This document shows positions 33,626-42,421 of a DNA stretch of 64,000 nucleotides, piece by piece; position 1 is the stretch's first letter, and each line of letters starts with the position of its first letter. Made by a program: the position numbers and the translations under genes. The notes beneath the pieces were generated by a model. That model was not told where the DNA came from, searched no databases, and saw only the letters and a program-made list of their open reading frames with translations. This DNA is from Brevibacterium sp. XM4083 (GTDB taxonomy: Bacteria; Actinomycetota; Actinomycetes; Actinomycetales; Brevibacteriaceae). The stretch lies in NCBI RefSeq assembly GCF_006489205.2, contig NZ_VFYR02000005.1, positions 124,001 to 188,000 on the forward strand, read 5' to 3'.

Positions 33626-35131
33626 ATGTCGAGGATCACCTGCCCCACCCTGCGTCCCCGAGTCGTCACCGCCGCTGAGGCGGCCGCGCACATCAGGAAC
33701 GGCGACCGGGTCGCCACGAGCGGCTTCACCGGATCCGGGTACCCGAAGCTCGTGCCGCCGGCGCTGGCTGCCAGGGCGAAGGACGAACACGCCGCGGGCC
33801 GCGACTTCGCCGTCGAACTGTGGACGGGTGCCTCGACGGCGCCGGAGCTCGACGGAGTCCTCGCCGAGTCGGGAGCGGTGAGCAAGCGCCTGCCGTTCCA
33901 GTCCGATCCCCGCATGCGGCAGTCGATCAACGACGGGCAGACGGAGTACATCGACACGCATCTCAGCCATTCGGCGCAGCAGGCGTGGTTCGGCTTCTAC
34001 GGGAACCTCGACGTCGCGGTCGTCGAGGTCGCCGCGGTCCTGCCCAACGGCCTGCTGGTGCCCGGCAGCTCGGTGGGGAACTCGAAGACGTGGCTCGACC
34101 TCGCCGACAGAGTCATCCTCGAGGTCAATGAGTGGCATCCGCGGGCGTACGAGGGCTTCCACGACGTCTACTACGGGACGAGGCGCCCGCCCGAGCGGCT
34201 CCCGATCCAGCTCCTCGAGTCGATGCAGCGCATCGGCGATCCGTACCTGCGGGTCGACCCGGAGAAGGTCGTCGCGATCGTCGAGACGAACCACCCGGAC
34301 CGGAACCTGCCGTTCAAACCGGCCGATGCGGATTCGCAGGCGATCGCCGCCCACCTCGTCGACTTCCTCCGTCACGAGATCCGCGCCGATCGGCTCCCGC
34401 CGTCCCTGCTGCCGCTGCAGTCGGGCGTCGGCAACGTCGCCAATGCGGTCATGGCCAACCTCGCCGACAGCGAGTTCGAGGGACTGCGCGCCTACACCGA
34501 GGTGATCCAGGACGGCATGCTCGACCTCATCGACTCGGGCAAGCTCACCTCGGTGTCGGCGACGGCGTTCTCGCTCTCGGCCGAGCGGGCCGAGGAGTTC
34601 AACGCGAACATCGAGTCGTACAAGGGGCGGATCCTCCTGCGGACGCAGGAGATGTCGAACCATCCCGAAGCCGTCCGCCGCCTCGGCGTCGTCGCGATCA
34701 ACGGGATGGTCGAGGCCGACATCTACGGCAACGTCAACTCGACCCATGTCATGGGGTCCTCGATCATCAACGGCATCGGCGGGTCCGGGGACTTCGCCCG
34801 CAACGCCTACCTCAACTTCTTCGTCTCGAACTCGCTGGCCAAGGGCGGTGCGATCTCCTCGATCGTGCCCTTCGCCAGCCACATCGACCACACCGAGCAC
34901 GACACCCAGGTCCTCGTCACCGAGCAGGGACTGGCCGACCTGCGCGGACTCTCACCCGTGGCCCGGGCCCGCCGGATCATCGCCGACTGCGCCCACCCGG
35001 ACTTCCGCGACCGACTCACCGACTACCTCGACCGGGCGATCGCTGCGAACCCGCACGGTCGGCACACCCCGCACCTGCTCGCCGAGGCGCTGTCGTGGCA
35101 CGAGAGGTTCCAGACGACCGGGCAGATGTGA
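33626..35131 (+). CDS. Acetyl-CoA hydrolase/succinyl-CoA:acetate CoA-transferase family protein
   Basis: A 501-residue member of the Ach1/Cat1 family. Signatures are SGFTGSGYPKLVP near the N-terminus, LQSGVGNVANAVMANL and the active-site region GLRAYTEVIQDGMLDL with its Glu, then NSTHVMGSSIINGIGGSGDFARNAYL and STD-like GLADLRGLSP at the C-terminus. Enzymes of this family move CoA between short acids such as succinate and acetate, or hydrolyse acetyl-CoA. The start at 33626 is chosen over an upstream GTG because TAGACT fits a leaderless start exactly. It may deal with acyl-CoA from local catabolism, but it has its own promoter and could serve acetate metabolism generally. Confidence 0.9.
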   Translation: MSRITCPTLRPRVVTAAEAAAHIRNGDRVATSGFTGSGYPKLVPPALAARAKDEHAAGRDFAVELWTGASTAPELDGVLAESGAVSKRLPFQSDPRMRQSINDGQTEYIDTHLSHSAQQAWFGFYGNLDVAVVEVAAVLPNGLLVPGSSVGNSKTWLDLADRVILEVNEWHPRAYEGFHDVYYGTRRPPERLPIQLLESMQRIGDPYLRVDPEKVVAIVETNHPDRNLPFKPADADSQAIAAHLVDFLRHEIRADRLPPSLLPLQSGVGNVANAVMANLADSEFEGLRAYTEVIQDGMLDLIDSGKLTSVSATAFSLSAERAEEFNANIESYKGRILLRTQEMSNHPEAVRRLGVVAINGMVEADIYGNVNSTHVMGSSIINGIGGSGDFARNAYLNFFVSNSLAKGGAISSIVPFASHIDHTEHDTQVLVTEQGLADLRGLSPVARARRIIADCAHPDFRDRLTDYLDRAIAANPHGRHTPHLLAEALSWHERFQTTGQM

Positions 35132-35306
35132 GGCTCTGCCGCCGGGGGTGAGAGTGACTGCGCAAGCGGCGGGGGAGCCGCGCGCCCAGCGCGGGAACCG
35201 CGCGATCGGCGGGGAGGGCCTGCCTGATCTGCCGCATCCGGCGGTTCCGGCCCGCTCCCTGCCGCGGTGAGGATGGAACCGACCACTCACTCAGCGAGGA
35301 GGAACC

Positions 35307-36281
35307 ATGACCGTGACCCGACCACCTCACGACCCCGAACTCGATGCGGCACTCGAGGTGATGCTCGAATCCCTGCCCGCGGGGACGATGAATGCCGAGA
35401 CCGCCGCCGCGATGCGCGATGCGGACGGGGCACAGCTGCCCGGCCTCGACCCCGAAGACCTTGCGGCCCTCGGCGTCATCAGCCGCGACGTCGTCATCCC
35501 CGTCGCCGATGGCGCCGAGCTCGCCGGGACGATCTTCTCCCGTGCCGACCACACCGGCACCGGTCCGGGGATCTACCACGTCCACGGCGGCGGGATGGTC
35601 ACCGGCCACCGCCTCCTCGGCGTGCAGCAGACTCTGCCGTGGATCGTCGAGCACGATGCCGTCGTCCTCACCGTCGACTACCGGCTCGCCCCTGAGCATC
35701 CCGACCCCTACCCCGTCGAGGACTCGTATGCGGGTCTCGTGTGGATGGCCGAGCACGCCGCTGACCTCGGCGTCGATCCCGACCGCATGATCATCGTCGG
35801 CGCGAGCGCGGGCGGCGGCATCGCCGCGGGCACCGCGCTGCTGGCCCGCGATCGATCGGGGCCGCGGCTGGCCGGGCAGGTGCTCATCTGCCCGATGATC
35901 GACGACCGTGACGCCACAGCGTCGGCGGCGCAGGTCACGGAGCGGACGACGTGGACGAGGGACAGCAACCGCTACGGCTGGTCGAGCCTCCTCGGCGATC
36001 GGGTCGGCACCGAGGACGTCTCGATCTATGCCGCACCCGCGCGGGCGACGGACCTGTCGGGCCTGCCGCCGACGTACATCGACTGCGGCAGCGCGGAGGT
36101 CTTCCGTGATGAGGACGTCGCCTATGCGCTGGGGCTGTGGGAGGCGGGCGTCGATGCCGAACTCCACGTGTGGGCCGGCGGGTTCCACGGTTTCGAGATG
36201 CTCGCCCCGCATGCCGCGGTGAGTCAGGCGTCGCTTGCCGCACGGGATTCCTGGGTGGCGAGGACGATCGGAGACCGTTGA
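35307..36281 (+). CDS. Alpha/beta hydrolase, hormone-sensitive-lipase-type esterase
   Basis: A 324-residue esterase. The HSL-family oxyanion motif is HVHGGGMVTG, the nucleophile elbow is GASAGGG with catalytic Ser, and the charge relay probably uses Asp in DEDVAYALGLWEAG and His in GGFHGFEML. Related enzymes cleave short-chain esters in the cytoplasm. GGAGGAACC precedes the ATG. It lies between the CoA transferase and a PucR regulator on one strand with 175 bases of upstream gap. A natural ester substrate cannot be named. Confidence 0.88.
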   Translation: MTVTRPPHDPELDAALEVMLESLPAGTMNAETAAAMRDADGAQLPGLDPEDLAALGVISRDVVIPVADGAELAGTIFSRADHTGTGPGIYHVHGGGMVTGHRLLGVQQTLPWIVEHDAVVLTVDYRLAPEHPDPYPVEDSYAGLVWMAEHAADLGVDPDRMIIVGASAGGGIAAGTALLARDRSGPRLAGQVLICPMIDDRDATASAAQVTERTTWTRDSNRYGWSSLLGDRVGTEDVSIYAAPARATDLSGLPPTYIDCGSAEVFRDEDVAYALGLWEAGVDAELHVWAGGFHGFEMLAPHAAVSQASLAARDSWVARTIGDR

Positions 36282-36332
36282 GGTCCCAGCGGTGCGCGCC
36301 CTACCATGGGGTCATCGGACAGCGGAGCTGAT

Positions 36333-37325
36333 ATGCGCGATCTCCTCGGAAAACTCACCGCCCTCGACCCGGAGGCGAGCGAAACGCTCAAGGTCGTCGG
36401 GTACTTCGACGCCCTGACCTCCCGTGGGGCGGGGCTCGGGAGCCTGCTGCGTGCCGCTGCGGCGCTCGCCGGCTGTCCGGCGGTCGCCGAGGTGGACGGC
36501 AGGGTGACCGCGTACGATCCCGCCGGCAGGCGCCTCGCCGAGGCGGCCGACCGTCCCCGCGGATCCGTCGTCGCCTTCCGCTCCGGTGCGGTGTGGCTGG
36601 TCCGCGAGGGCAGCCCGCACGCCAACGATGCGATGATCACCGATCGCCTCGGCGTGGCCGTCGAGGGACTGGCGTCCCAGCACTCCGCGACGCGGGAGAT
36701 CGAAGTGGTCGTCGACGCCGAACGGGCGGTGGCCGAGAGGCGGACGGCGCTCGTGCGGCTCGGGATCGATCTCGGCGCCTCGGTGCGGGTCATCCTCAGC
36801 GACGACGACCCGGGAGCGCGCTGGACGAAGACCGCCCCGGTCCCGACTCCGCTCGGCGTCCTCCACACGACCCTCGAGGTGCGCCCCGGCGGAGTCGCAG
36901 CAGCTGATCACGCGTGGGACGGTCACTCCCGCGTCGGCATCGGCACGTGGACCCGAGCGGACTCGGCCCCGGACTCGTGGGAGGCTGCGCTCGTCGCCCA
37001 CCGCCTCCTCGGCGAGGGACCGGGAACCGTGCTCGACGCAGCGGATCTGGGTTCGATGCTCATCCTCGCCCGCGCCTACGATCCCACCTCCCCTCACCCG
37101 GACGTCACAGCCCTGGAATCCCTCGACGCGGTGACCGCAGAGATCCTGCGCGAACTCGTCGACGCCGACAGCCTGCGCGCGGCCGCGGCGCGGCTGGCGA
37201 TGCACCATTCGACCCTGCAGGCCCGGCACGAGTCGATCACGACGCGGCTCGGCTACGACCCGCGCACGACCGTCGGCCGACTGCGCTACATGAGCGCGGA
37301 GTTCCTGCGCCGCCTTGGCGGGTAA
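36333..37325 (+). CDS. PucR/CdaR-type helix-turn-helix regulator
   Basis: A 330-residue regulator without a recognised N-terminal sensor name. The C-terminal segment (about 270-330) reads LRAAAARLAMHHSTLQARHESITTRLGYDPRTTVGRLRYMSAEFLRRL, which matches the PucR C-terminal helix-turn-helix. The region before it resembles the GAF/GGDEF-like sensor core of CdaR-type proteins. Such regulators often govern purine, sugar-acid or aromatic catabolism. The ATG at 36333 has GGAGC about 6 bases upstream; an ATG at 36306 is the alternative. The following SDR gene is probably its target. The stop is followed at once by a 34-base repeat cluster. Confidence 0.72.
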   Translation: MRDLLGKLTALDPEASETLKVVGYFDALTSRGAGLGSLLRAAAALAGCPAVAEVDGRVTAYDPAGRRLAEAADRPRGSVVAFRSGAVWLVREGSPHANDAMITDRLGVAVEGLASQHSATREIEVVVDAERAVAERRTALVRLGIDLGASVRVILSDDDPGARWTKTAPVPTPLGVLHTTLEVRPGGVAAADHAWDGHSRVGIGTWTRADSAPDSWEAALVAHRLLGEGPGTVLDAADLGSMLILARAYDPTSPHPDVTALESLDAVTAEILRELVDADSLRAAAARLAMHHSTLQARHESITTRLGYDPRTTVGRLRYMSAEFLRRLGG

Positions 37326-37333
37326 CCGGTCGC

Positions 37334-37430
37334 GCCGGCCGGCACGCGTTAACCCAACGGCGGCCGGGCTGGCCGGCACGCGCTGACCCAACGGCGGCCG
37401 GGCTGGCCGGCACGCGCTGAGCGGCGGCCG
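37334..37430. repeat. Three tandem 34-bp repeats
   Basis: Units 37334-37367 and 37368-37401 differ at only a few bases; a third unit at 37402-37430 lacks the internal CCCAAC. Each begins G-C-C/T-GGCCGGCACGCG. They lie 8 bases after the PucR stop codon and before the SDR gene. Function unknown. Confidence 0.85.
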
Positions 37431-37528
37431 CACCAGCAGACACCGGCTGATCCAGCGGTGCCCGCACCGGCGGCCGTTCCACGGTCGCCGTCACGAAGAG
37501 AGATCACCGAGAGAAAGCAGAAGAAGTC

Positions 37529-38470
37529 ATGCCCGAAAACACCAGCAGCACCTCGACCCCGGACACCTCGAGTGCGGCACCGAGTGCCCACACTGAGCAA
37601 TGGCCGCGCGGCGAGGTCGCCTTCGTCACCGGTGCGGCCTCCGGCATCGGACTCGGACTCTCCCGCGCCTTCGTCGCTGCCGGGGCGCGGGTCGGACTCG
37701 TCGACATCGACGAAGCCCGCCTCGCCCAGGCTGCAGAGGAGCTGCGGGCGGCCGGAGGCACCGTGACCACGGTGCGCCTCGACGTCGGCGACCCCGACGC
37801 CTGGGAAGCTGCCGCGGATGCCGTCGAGGCCGAACTCGGCCCGGTGTCGATCCTCTGCAGCAACGCCGGCGTCAACGGCGGGAGCTCAGCAGAGACCACC
37901 CCGTGGGAGGTGTGGCGCTGGGTGCACTCGATCAATCTCGACGCCCAGTACCTCGGCGTCTCGACGTTCCTGCCGCGGTTCCGCCGCCTGGGCAGGCCCG
38001 CGCACATCCTCAACACCGCGTCGCTGGCGGGCATCATTCCGATGGCCGACGTCGCCGCCTATGCCTCCTCGAAGTTCGCGAGCGTCGGCTTCTCAATGGT
38101 GCTGCGCAGCGAACTCGCCGGCAGCGGCATCGGCGTCTCCGTGCTCGCACCGGGAAGCGTATCGACCCGGATCGCCGAGACTGCGGCGGCGGGGCAGGCG
38201 GAGCTCCTCGGGGAGGAGACGAACGCCGAGGCGGTCGCGGCGAATTCGGCGATGCTCGCCGAAGGCGCGGACCCCGACGCCGTCGGGGCGCAGGTCGTCG
38301 AGGCGATGAGGGCGGGCCAGTTCCTCATCGTCACCCACGGGGAATGGCTGCCGCTCGTGCGCGCTGTGCATGCCGAGGTCGAAACCGCGTTCGCGGAGTT
38401 CGACGGGCGCCATGGCAGCGATCCGGCCGCCGCGCTCCTGGTGCAGGGCGTCAACCCGGTGAGCTCCTAG
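37529..38470 (+). CDS. SDR-family oxidoreductase
   Basis: A 313-residue classical SDR. After a 27-residue Ser/Thr-rich start come FVTGAASGIGLGLSRAF (nucleotide site), SILCSNAGVNGG (NNAG-type motif), ILNTASLAGI with the catalytic Ser and AAYASSKFASVGF with Tyr and Lys. It resembles the dehydrogenases annotated among actinobacterial alcohol, hydroxysteroid or diol catabolism genes; substrate unknown. It follows the PucR-type regulator after 200 bases, including the repeats. Its TAG stop is shared as CTAG with the stop codon of the convergent M20 gene. Confidence 0.87.
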   Translation: MPENTSSTSTPDTSSAAPSAHTEQWPRGEVAFVTGAASGIGLGLSRAFVAAGARVGLVDIDEARLAQAAEELRAAGGTVTTVRLDVGDPDAWEAAADAVEAELGPVSILCSNAGVNGGSSAETTPWEVWRWVHSINLDAQYLGVSTFLPRFRRLGRPAHILNTASLAGIIPMADVAAYASSKFASVGFSMVLRSELAGSGIGVSVLAPGSVSTRIAETAAAGQAELLGEETNAEAVAANSAMLAEGADPDAVGAQVVEAMRAGQFLIVTHGEWLPLVRAVHAEVETAFAEFDGRHGSDPAAALLVQGVNPVSS

Positions 38471-39774
38471 GACTGTCGACGATCGTCGATTCCGCACCAC
38501 TGCGCGAGGAACAGGGCGATCGTCGTCGTGCAGCGGCGGATCGACTCCACGCTCACCCGTTCGTCGAAGCCGTGGATGTTCTTCGTCACCGGGCCGTAGA
38601 CGAGCGCCGGCATGTCGGCGAAGTTCGCGAACACCTGAGCGTCGAGGTAGCCGGGGGTGGTGAACGCGGTCAGCTCCTTGCCGGCGACCGAGGCGTGCGC
38701 GGAGGCGAGCAGAGTCTCCGCATCGCTTCCGGGCTCGAGCACGTAGCCCCGCGCATAGAACCCGTTCGGCGTGAGCCCCGCGGTGAATGGGGGCACCGGC
38801 GGGCCGCTCAGCGGTCGGTCGGTGCCGCGGGCCGCCTCGGTGACGCAGTCGACGATCTCCGCCCACGCGTCATCGGGTTCAGTGCCGGGGTAGATGGCGA
38901 CGCGGACCTGGAGTTCGCACCAGGCCGGGACGCTGGATGGCCAGTCGCCGCCGCGGATGCCGCCGAAGTTGACGTTGATGGGATGGTCGAGGTCCGCGAA
39001 GTGCGGGTGGTCGGCCTTCCGCTCGTTCCACCTCTCCTCGAGTCCGCGCAGCGCACCGATCACGTGGTAGGCGGCGTCGAGGGCGTTGAAGCCGCTGGCC
39101 ATCTCCCGCGGGTGAGTGGGTTCTCCGCTGACGAGGACCGTGAACCAGATGACGCCGACATTCGCCCGGACGAGTGCGTCCTCCTCCGGTTCGGGAATGA
39201 TGACGGCATCGGCGGTGTATCCGCGCAGCAGTGCCGCCAGCGAGCCGTTGCCGGTGCACTCCTCCTCGACGACGGATTCGATGTGCACCCGTCCGGTGAG
39301 GTCGAACCCTGCATCTCGGACAGCGGTGAACGCGAAGAGATTCGCCACGAGCCCGGCCTTCATGTCGCCCGCTCCGCGTCCGTACATCCACCCATCGCGG
39401 ACCTCGGCGTCCCACGGTGACCGCGACCAACGGCCGGTCGGTCCTGCAGGGACGACGTCGATATGACCGTTGAGGATGAGGGAGCGGCCAAGGTCGCGCT
39501 CGGGGCGATGGGTCCCGACGACATTCGTCATCCGCGTGTAATCGACCGTGGCCGGACTGAATCCGCGATGGCCGCGCAGCTCGGCCGAGTCGATCGTCCA
39601 GCGGTCGACGTCGAGTCGGAGGCCGCGGAGGCTGCGTTCGATGAGATCCTGTCCGGGTTCCTCGTCACCGCGCGTGGTCGGCAGCCCGACGAGTTCGGCC
39701 GTCACCGCCAGCTGCTCGGCGAAGTTGGCGTCGACGGCCGCTCTGATCCGGTCCGTCGCGTCGTCTGTGCCCAT
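38467..39774 (-). CDS. M20-family peptidase/deacylase, ArgE/DapE type
   Basis: A 435-residue dinuclear zinc hydrolase. Metal motifs: LILNGHIDVVPAGPTG, YGRGAGDMKAGLVAN, IESVVEEECTGNGS with the catalytic Glu, and IPEPEEDALV; the C-terminal His is in TKNIHGFDERV. The family removes acyl groups from ornithine, succinyl-diaminopimelate or peptides. GGAGGAG a few bases before the ATG fixes the start. It overlaps the convergent SDR by 4 bases and does not lie in a biosynthetic cluster, so a catabolic deacylase or dipeptidase role is more likely than arginine or lysine synthesis. Confidence 0.88.
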   Translation of the reverse strand: MGTDDATDRIRAAVDANFAEQLAVTAELVGLPTTRGDEEPGQDLIERSLRGLRLDVDRWTIDSAELRGHRGFSPATVDYTRMTNVVGTHRPERDLGRSLILNGHIDVVPAGPTGRWSRSPWDAEVRDGWMYGRGAGDMKAGLVANLFAFTAVRDAGFDLTGRVHIESVVEEECTGNGSLAALLRGYTADAVIIPEPEEDALVRANVGVIWFTVLVSGEPTHPREMASGFNALDAAYHVIGALRGLEERWNERKADHPHFADLDHPINVNFGGIRGGDWPSSVPAWCELQVRVAIYPGTEPDDAWAEIVDCVTEAARGTDRPLSGPPVPPFTAGLTPNGFYARGYVLEPGSDAETLLASAHASVAGKELTAFTTPGYLDAQVFANFADMPALVYGPVTKNIHGFDERVSVESIRRCTTTIALFLAQWCGIDDRRQS

Positions 39775-40093
39775 GTCTCCTCCGCGGTGGGTCGTGACTG
39801 GTGTTCCATTCCAGGGTGGGCCTGGAAGCGCCTCGGCGTCGAGGGCCGAACCACCTGTCGAGACCGTGGAGACGTGGGGACGCCGGCGCTGCCGACGCTG
39901 TTCGGGCCCACTGACCCCGGTGCGAGGTCGCCCGCTTCCCGGGTTCGCTTCCCCTTGCGCGAGCTCGCCCGCCGTCCCCGCACGTATCCACGTTGGCGCG
40001 TGGCCAGGAAAACTTGTCCAGGGCGGATAGTGCGTCCTGAATCTCCGTCATTAGAGTTGCTCAACAACCATCAACAGGAAGTTGCCGAGCATC
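39775..40093. other. Divergent intergenic region before the SnoaL-like gene
   Basis: About 320 bases between the M20 gene and the SnoaL-like gene. It is GC-rich to about 40000 and then AT-richer up to 40090, where the promoter of the SnoaL/permease pair must lie. A short repeat GTTG-CTCAA-CAAC occurs near 40056-40068. No gene or clear operator was recognised. Confidence 0.45.
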
Positions 40094-40564
40094 ATGACAG
40101 AGAAGTCGATCCCTGTGCCCTCAGCCCCCTCCGCGCCGAGCGCCGAGGCCGTCGAACGAGCCGCCGCAGCCATCGTGGACGCCTTCGCCGCCACCGACAC
40201 CGCCGCGTACTTCGCCGGATTCGCCGCGGACGCCTCGTTCGTCTTCCACCCGGAGAGCCACCGGCTGAACTCGCGTGCCGAGTACGAGGCGACGTGGAAC
40301 GGCTGGCTCGACGACGGCTGGTCCGTCATCGACTGCGTCTCCAGCGATCCGCTCATCCAGACGTTCCCGGGCGGCGCCGTCTTCTCGCACACAGTCGACA
40401 CGACCGTCGAGACCGGGGAGGGCCGGGAATCGTATCGGGAACGCGAGAGCATCGTGTTCCGCCGCCTCGGCGATGGTGATCTCATCGCGATCCACGAACA
40501 TCTGTCCCCGGTCCCGGACACCGCCGAGGCGGACACCACCCCCGCCGCGGAGGTCGCACCGTGA
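40094..40564 (+). CDS. SnoaL/NTF2-like protein (DUF4440 type)
   Basis: A 156-residue protein of the NTF2-like cone fold: an N-terminal helix AVERAAAAIVDAFAATDTAAYFAGFAADASFVF, then strands such as RLNSRAEYEATWNGWLDDGW, FSHTVDTTVETGEGRESYRERESIVFRRLGDGDLIAIHEHLS. The ending pattern is usual for SnoaL/DUF4440 proteins, which may be small enzymes or ligand carriers. The ATG at 40094 is chosen; AGGAAG lies rather far upstream, and a TTG at 40082 is an alternative. Its stop overlaps the GTG of the permease as GTGA, so the two products are coupled and likely handle the same compound. Confidence 0.82.
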   Translation: MTEKSIPVPSAPSAPSAEAVERAAAAIVDAFAATDTAAYFAGFAADASFVFHPESHRLNSRAEYEATWNGWLDDGWSVIDCVSSDPLIQTFPGGAVFSHTVDTTVETGEGRESYRERESIVFRRLGDGDLIAIHEHLSPVPDTAEADTTPAAEVAP

Positions 40565-42003
40565 ACTGGTACCGCCGACTCGAAGCCCGGTTGGCTGCGG
40601 ATTCGGACGATTCGGGAGTCGTGCGGGGCAGACTGGGCACCGGACGGATGTTCATGATCTGGCTCGCGGCCAACCTCGTCGTGACGACGATGCTCACGGG
40701 AACTCTCTTCGTGCCGGGCATCGACTACGGCACGGCGGCGCTGATGATCGTGGCGGGCACGGTGATCGGCACGATCGTCCTCGTGCTCATCGGCAACATC
40801 GGCACCCGGACGGGACTCGCGACGATGGCGGTGACACGGGGAGCATTCGGGGCGAAGGGCAGCTTCCTGCCGGTCGCGGCCAACATCATCATCCTCATGG
40901 GCTGGAGCTGGGTGCAGGCGATGCTCGCCGGCATCAGCGTCAACTACGTCGTCGAGCAGACCACGGGCTTCTCCAACCCGGTCCTCTTCTCCGTGCTCTG
41001 CCAGGCGCTCGTCGTCGGACTGGCGATCCTCGGCCACGAAGGCATCGAGAAGGCCGAGCCATGGTTCGCACTGCTCATCCTCGTCGTCATGGCCTACATC
41101 TTCGTCACCGCATTCATCGGCCACGCACCGAGCGAATACCTCAGCATTCCCGCAGATGAGAGCCTCGGCTTCACTCCGGTCCTCGCACTCGACATCGTCA
41201 TTGCGACGGCGATCTCGTGGACTGTGCTCTCCGCGGATCTCAATCGACTCGCCGGAAGCCAGCGCGCCGGCATCGTCGGCTCGGGGCTGGGGTACATCAC
41301 GTCGACGGTGCTGGCGATGCTGCTCGGGCTCACCGCCTTCAGCTTCATCCTCCTCGACGGGGGAGCGGCCGAACCCTTCGACCCCACCGCGCTCGCCGAC
41401 CACTTCGGCTGGCCGCTCGCGATCGTCATCTTCCTCTCCGTCATGGCGACGAACACGATGGTCGTCTACGGCATGGTCAACTCCGTCATCGGCGCCAGGA
41501 AGCAGTCTCGGCTGCGCTTCCTGCCGGTGGCGCTCGTCCTCGGGGCGATCTCGATCATCGGGTCGACGTGGCTGGCGCTGCTCGACCAGTACACCGCGTT
41601 CCTCACCGTCATCGGGGCGTTCTTCGTGCCCGTCTTCGCGATCGTCATCGCCGACTACTACATCGTCAAACGCGGGTTCTACTCGAAGGACATCCTCCGT
41701 GACGAGGGCGGGATGTACGCCTACATCCGCGGGGTGAACTGGGCGGCGGTCATCGTGTGGATCGTCGGGGCCTTCGCCTCCTACTTGCTCACCTATGTGT
41801 GGGCAAGCCCCGTGGGTGCGACGATTCCGTCGTTCGTCATCTCGTTCCTCCTGTACCTGGCCCTGTCGTGGTCGACGCGGCACCGCTTCGCCGAGGCGGC
41901 TCTGCGTGACGCATCATCCCGCGGTTCCGTGGGCGGTCGGGACGACGCGATCGGCGGACGGCGCGGTTCGTCCGGTCCGCGAGGGCACCTGGCTGACCAG
42001 TGA
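40561..42003 (+). CDS. NCS1-family permease, CodB/cytosine-permease-like
   Basis: A 480-residue membrane protein with about 12 helices. It fits the purine-cytosine permease group: MFMIWLAANLVVTTMLTG in helix 1, ATMAVTRGAFGAKGSFLP after helix 2, ILMGWSWVQAMLAG in helix 3 and VFAIVIADYYIVKRGFY near helix 10. NCS1 proteins import nucleobases, allantoin, hydantoins or vitamins with H+ or Na+. It starts on a GTG overlapping the SnoaL-like gene. A charged 50-residue tail ends the protein. Probable substrate: a heterocyclic compound acted on by the coupled SnoaL-like protein (inference). Confidence 0.88.
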   Translation: MNWYRRLEARLAADSDDSGVVRGRLGTGRMFMIWLAANLVVTTMLTGTLFVPGIDYGTAALMIVAGTVIGTIVLVLIGNIGTRTGLATMAVTRGAFGAKGSFLPVAANIIILMGWSWVQAMLAGISVNYVVEQTTGFSNPVLFSVLCQALVVGLAILGHEGIEKAEPWFALLILVVMAYIFVTAFIGHAPSEYLSIPADESLGFTPVLALDIVIATAISWTVLSADLNRLAGSQRAGIVGSGLGYITSTVLAMLLGLTAFSFILLDGGAAEPFDPTALADHFGWPLAIVIFLSVMATNTMVVYGMVNSVIGARKQSRLRFLPVALVLGAISIIGSTWLALLDQYTAFLTVIGAFFVPVFAIVIADYYIVKRGFYSKDILRDEGGMYAYIRGVNWAAVIVWIVGAFASYLLTYVWASPVGATIPSFVISFLLYLALSWSTRHRFAEAALRDASSRGSVGGRDDAIGGRRGSSGPRGHLADQ

Positions 42004-42039
42004 GGGTGCCGTCGTAGGGGTTTGTGTGGATGACGAAGG

Positions 42040-42062
42040 TGCGTCCGGTCAGACCGGACGCA
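42040..42062 (+). terminator. Hairpin after the NCS1 permease gene
   Basis: Perfect 11-base arms (TGCGTCCGGTC and its complement) around one central base, 37 bases after the permease stop. Confidence 0.65.
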
Positions 42063-42144
42063 TGGGTGACGGAAACATGGCTGACCGGACGTATGGCTGA
42101 CCGGGGATGATCTGCCTCGCGGGGTCGCGCATCTCCGCGTGACG

Positions 42145-42421
42145 TCGCATGCTCTTGCCGTCGCGCTTGACATCGCATGCTCGTTCGGTCGTGCTCGGCT
42201 TCGCATGCTCGTGCAGCAGCGCCCAGCATCGCACAGCAGCGCCGGCATCGCCCAGCATCGCGCGGTCGCGCAGTGGCGCCCGGCATCGCACGGTCGCGCA
42301 GTGGCGCCTGGCACCGCGCGGTCGCGCGGTCGCGCTCGGCATCGCTGACGCGTGCAGTCGTGCCCCCCTCCACCACATGCTCGCGAAGAACCTCGCATGC
42401 TCGCGGCAGTCGTGTCCGGCA
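42145..42421. repeat. Degenerate tandem array of about ten 28-29-bp units
   Basis: Units begin at 42145, 42173, 42201, 42229 (29 bases), 42258, 42286, 42314 and 42342, then after an interrupted copy at 42393. Most start TCGC and end GGCA or AGCA; three of the first and the last begin TCGCATGCTC, and the middle ones TCGC-R-CGGTCGCGC. Units abut without spacers, so this is not a CRISPR array, and a 28-base period is not in frame, so it is not a protein repeat. Confidence 0.85.

Noticed and set aside
31718..34900. A 1060-codon open frame on the minus strand
   Set aside because: It lies antisense to the GntR, M20 and CoA-transferase genes, is Arg/Asp/Gly/Val-rich without domains, and arises because high-GC coding leaves few stops in the opposite frame.
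40051..41883. A 610-codon open frame on the minus strand
   Set aside because: Antisense to the SnoaL-like and NCS1 genes, with highly charged Asp/Glu/Arg low-complexity sequence; a shadow of the real genes.
42145..42421. CRISPR array
   Set aside because: Units are contiguous 28-29-base copies with gradual divergence and no unique spacers; no cas gene is near.
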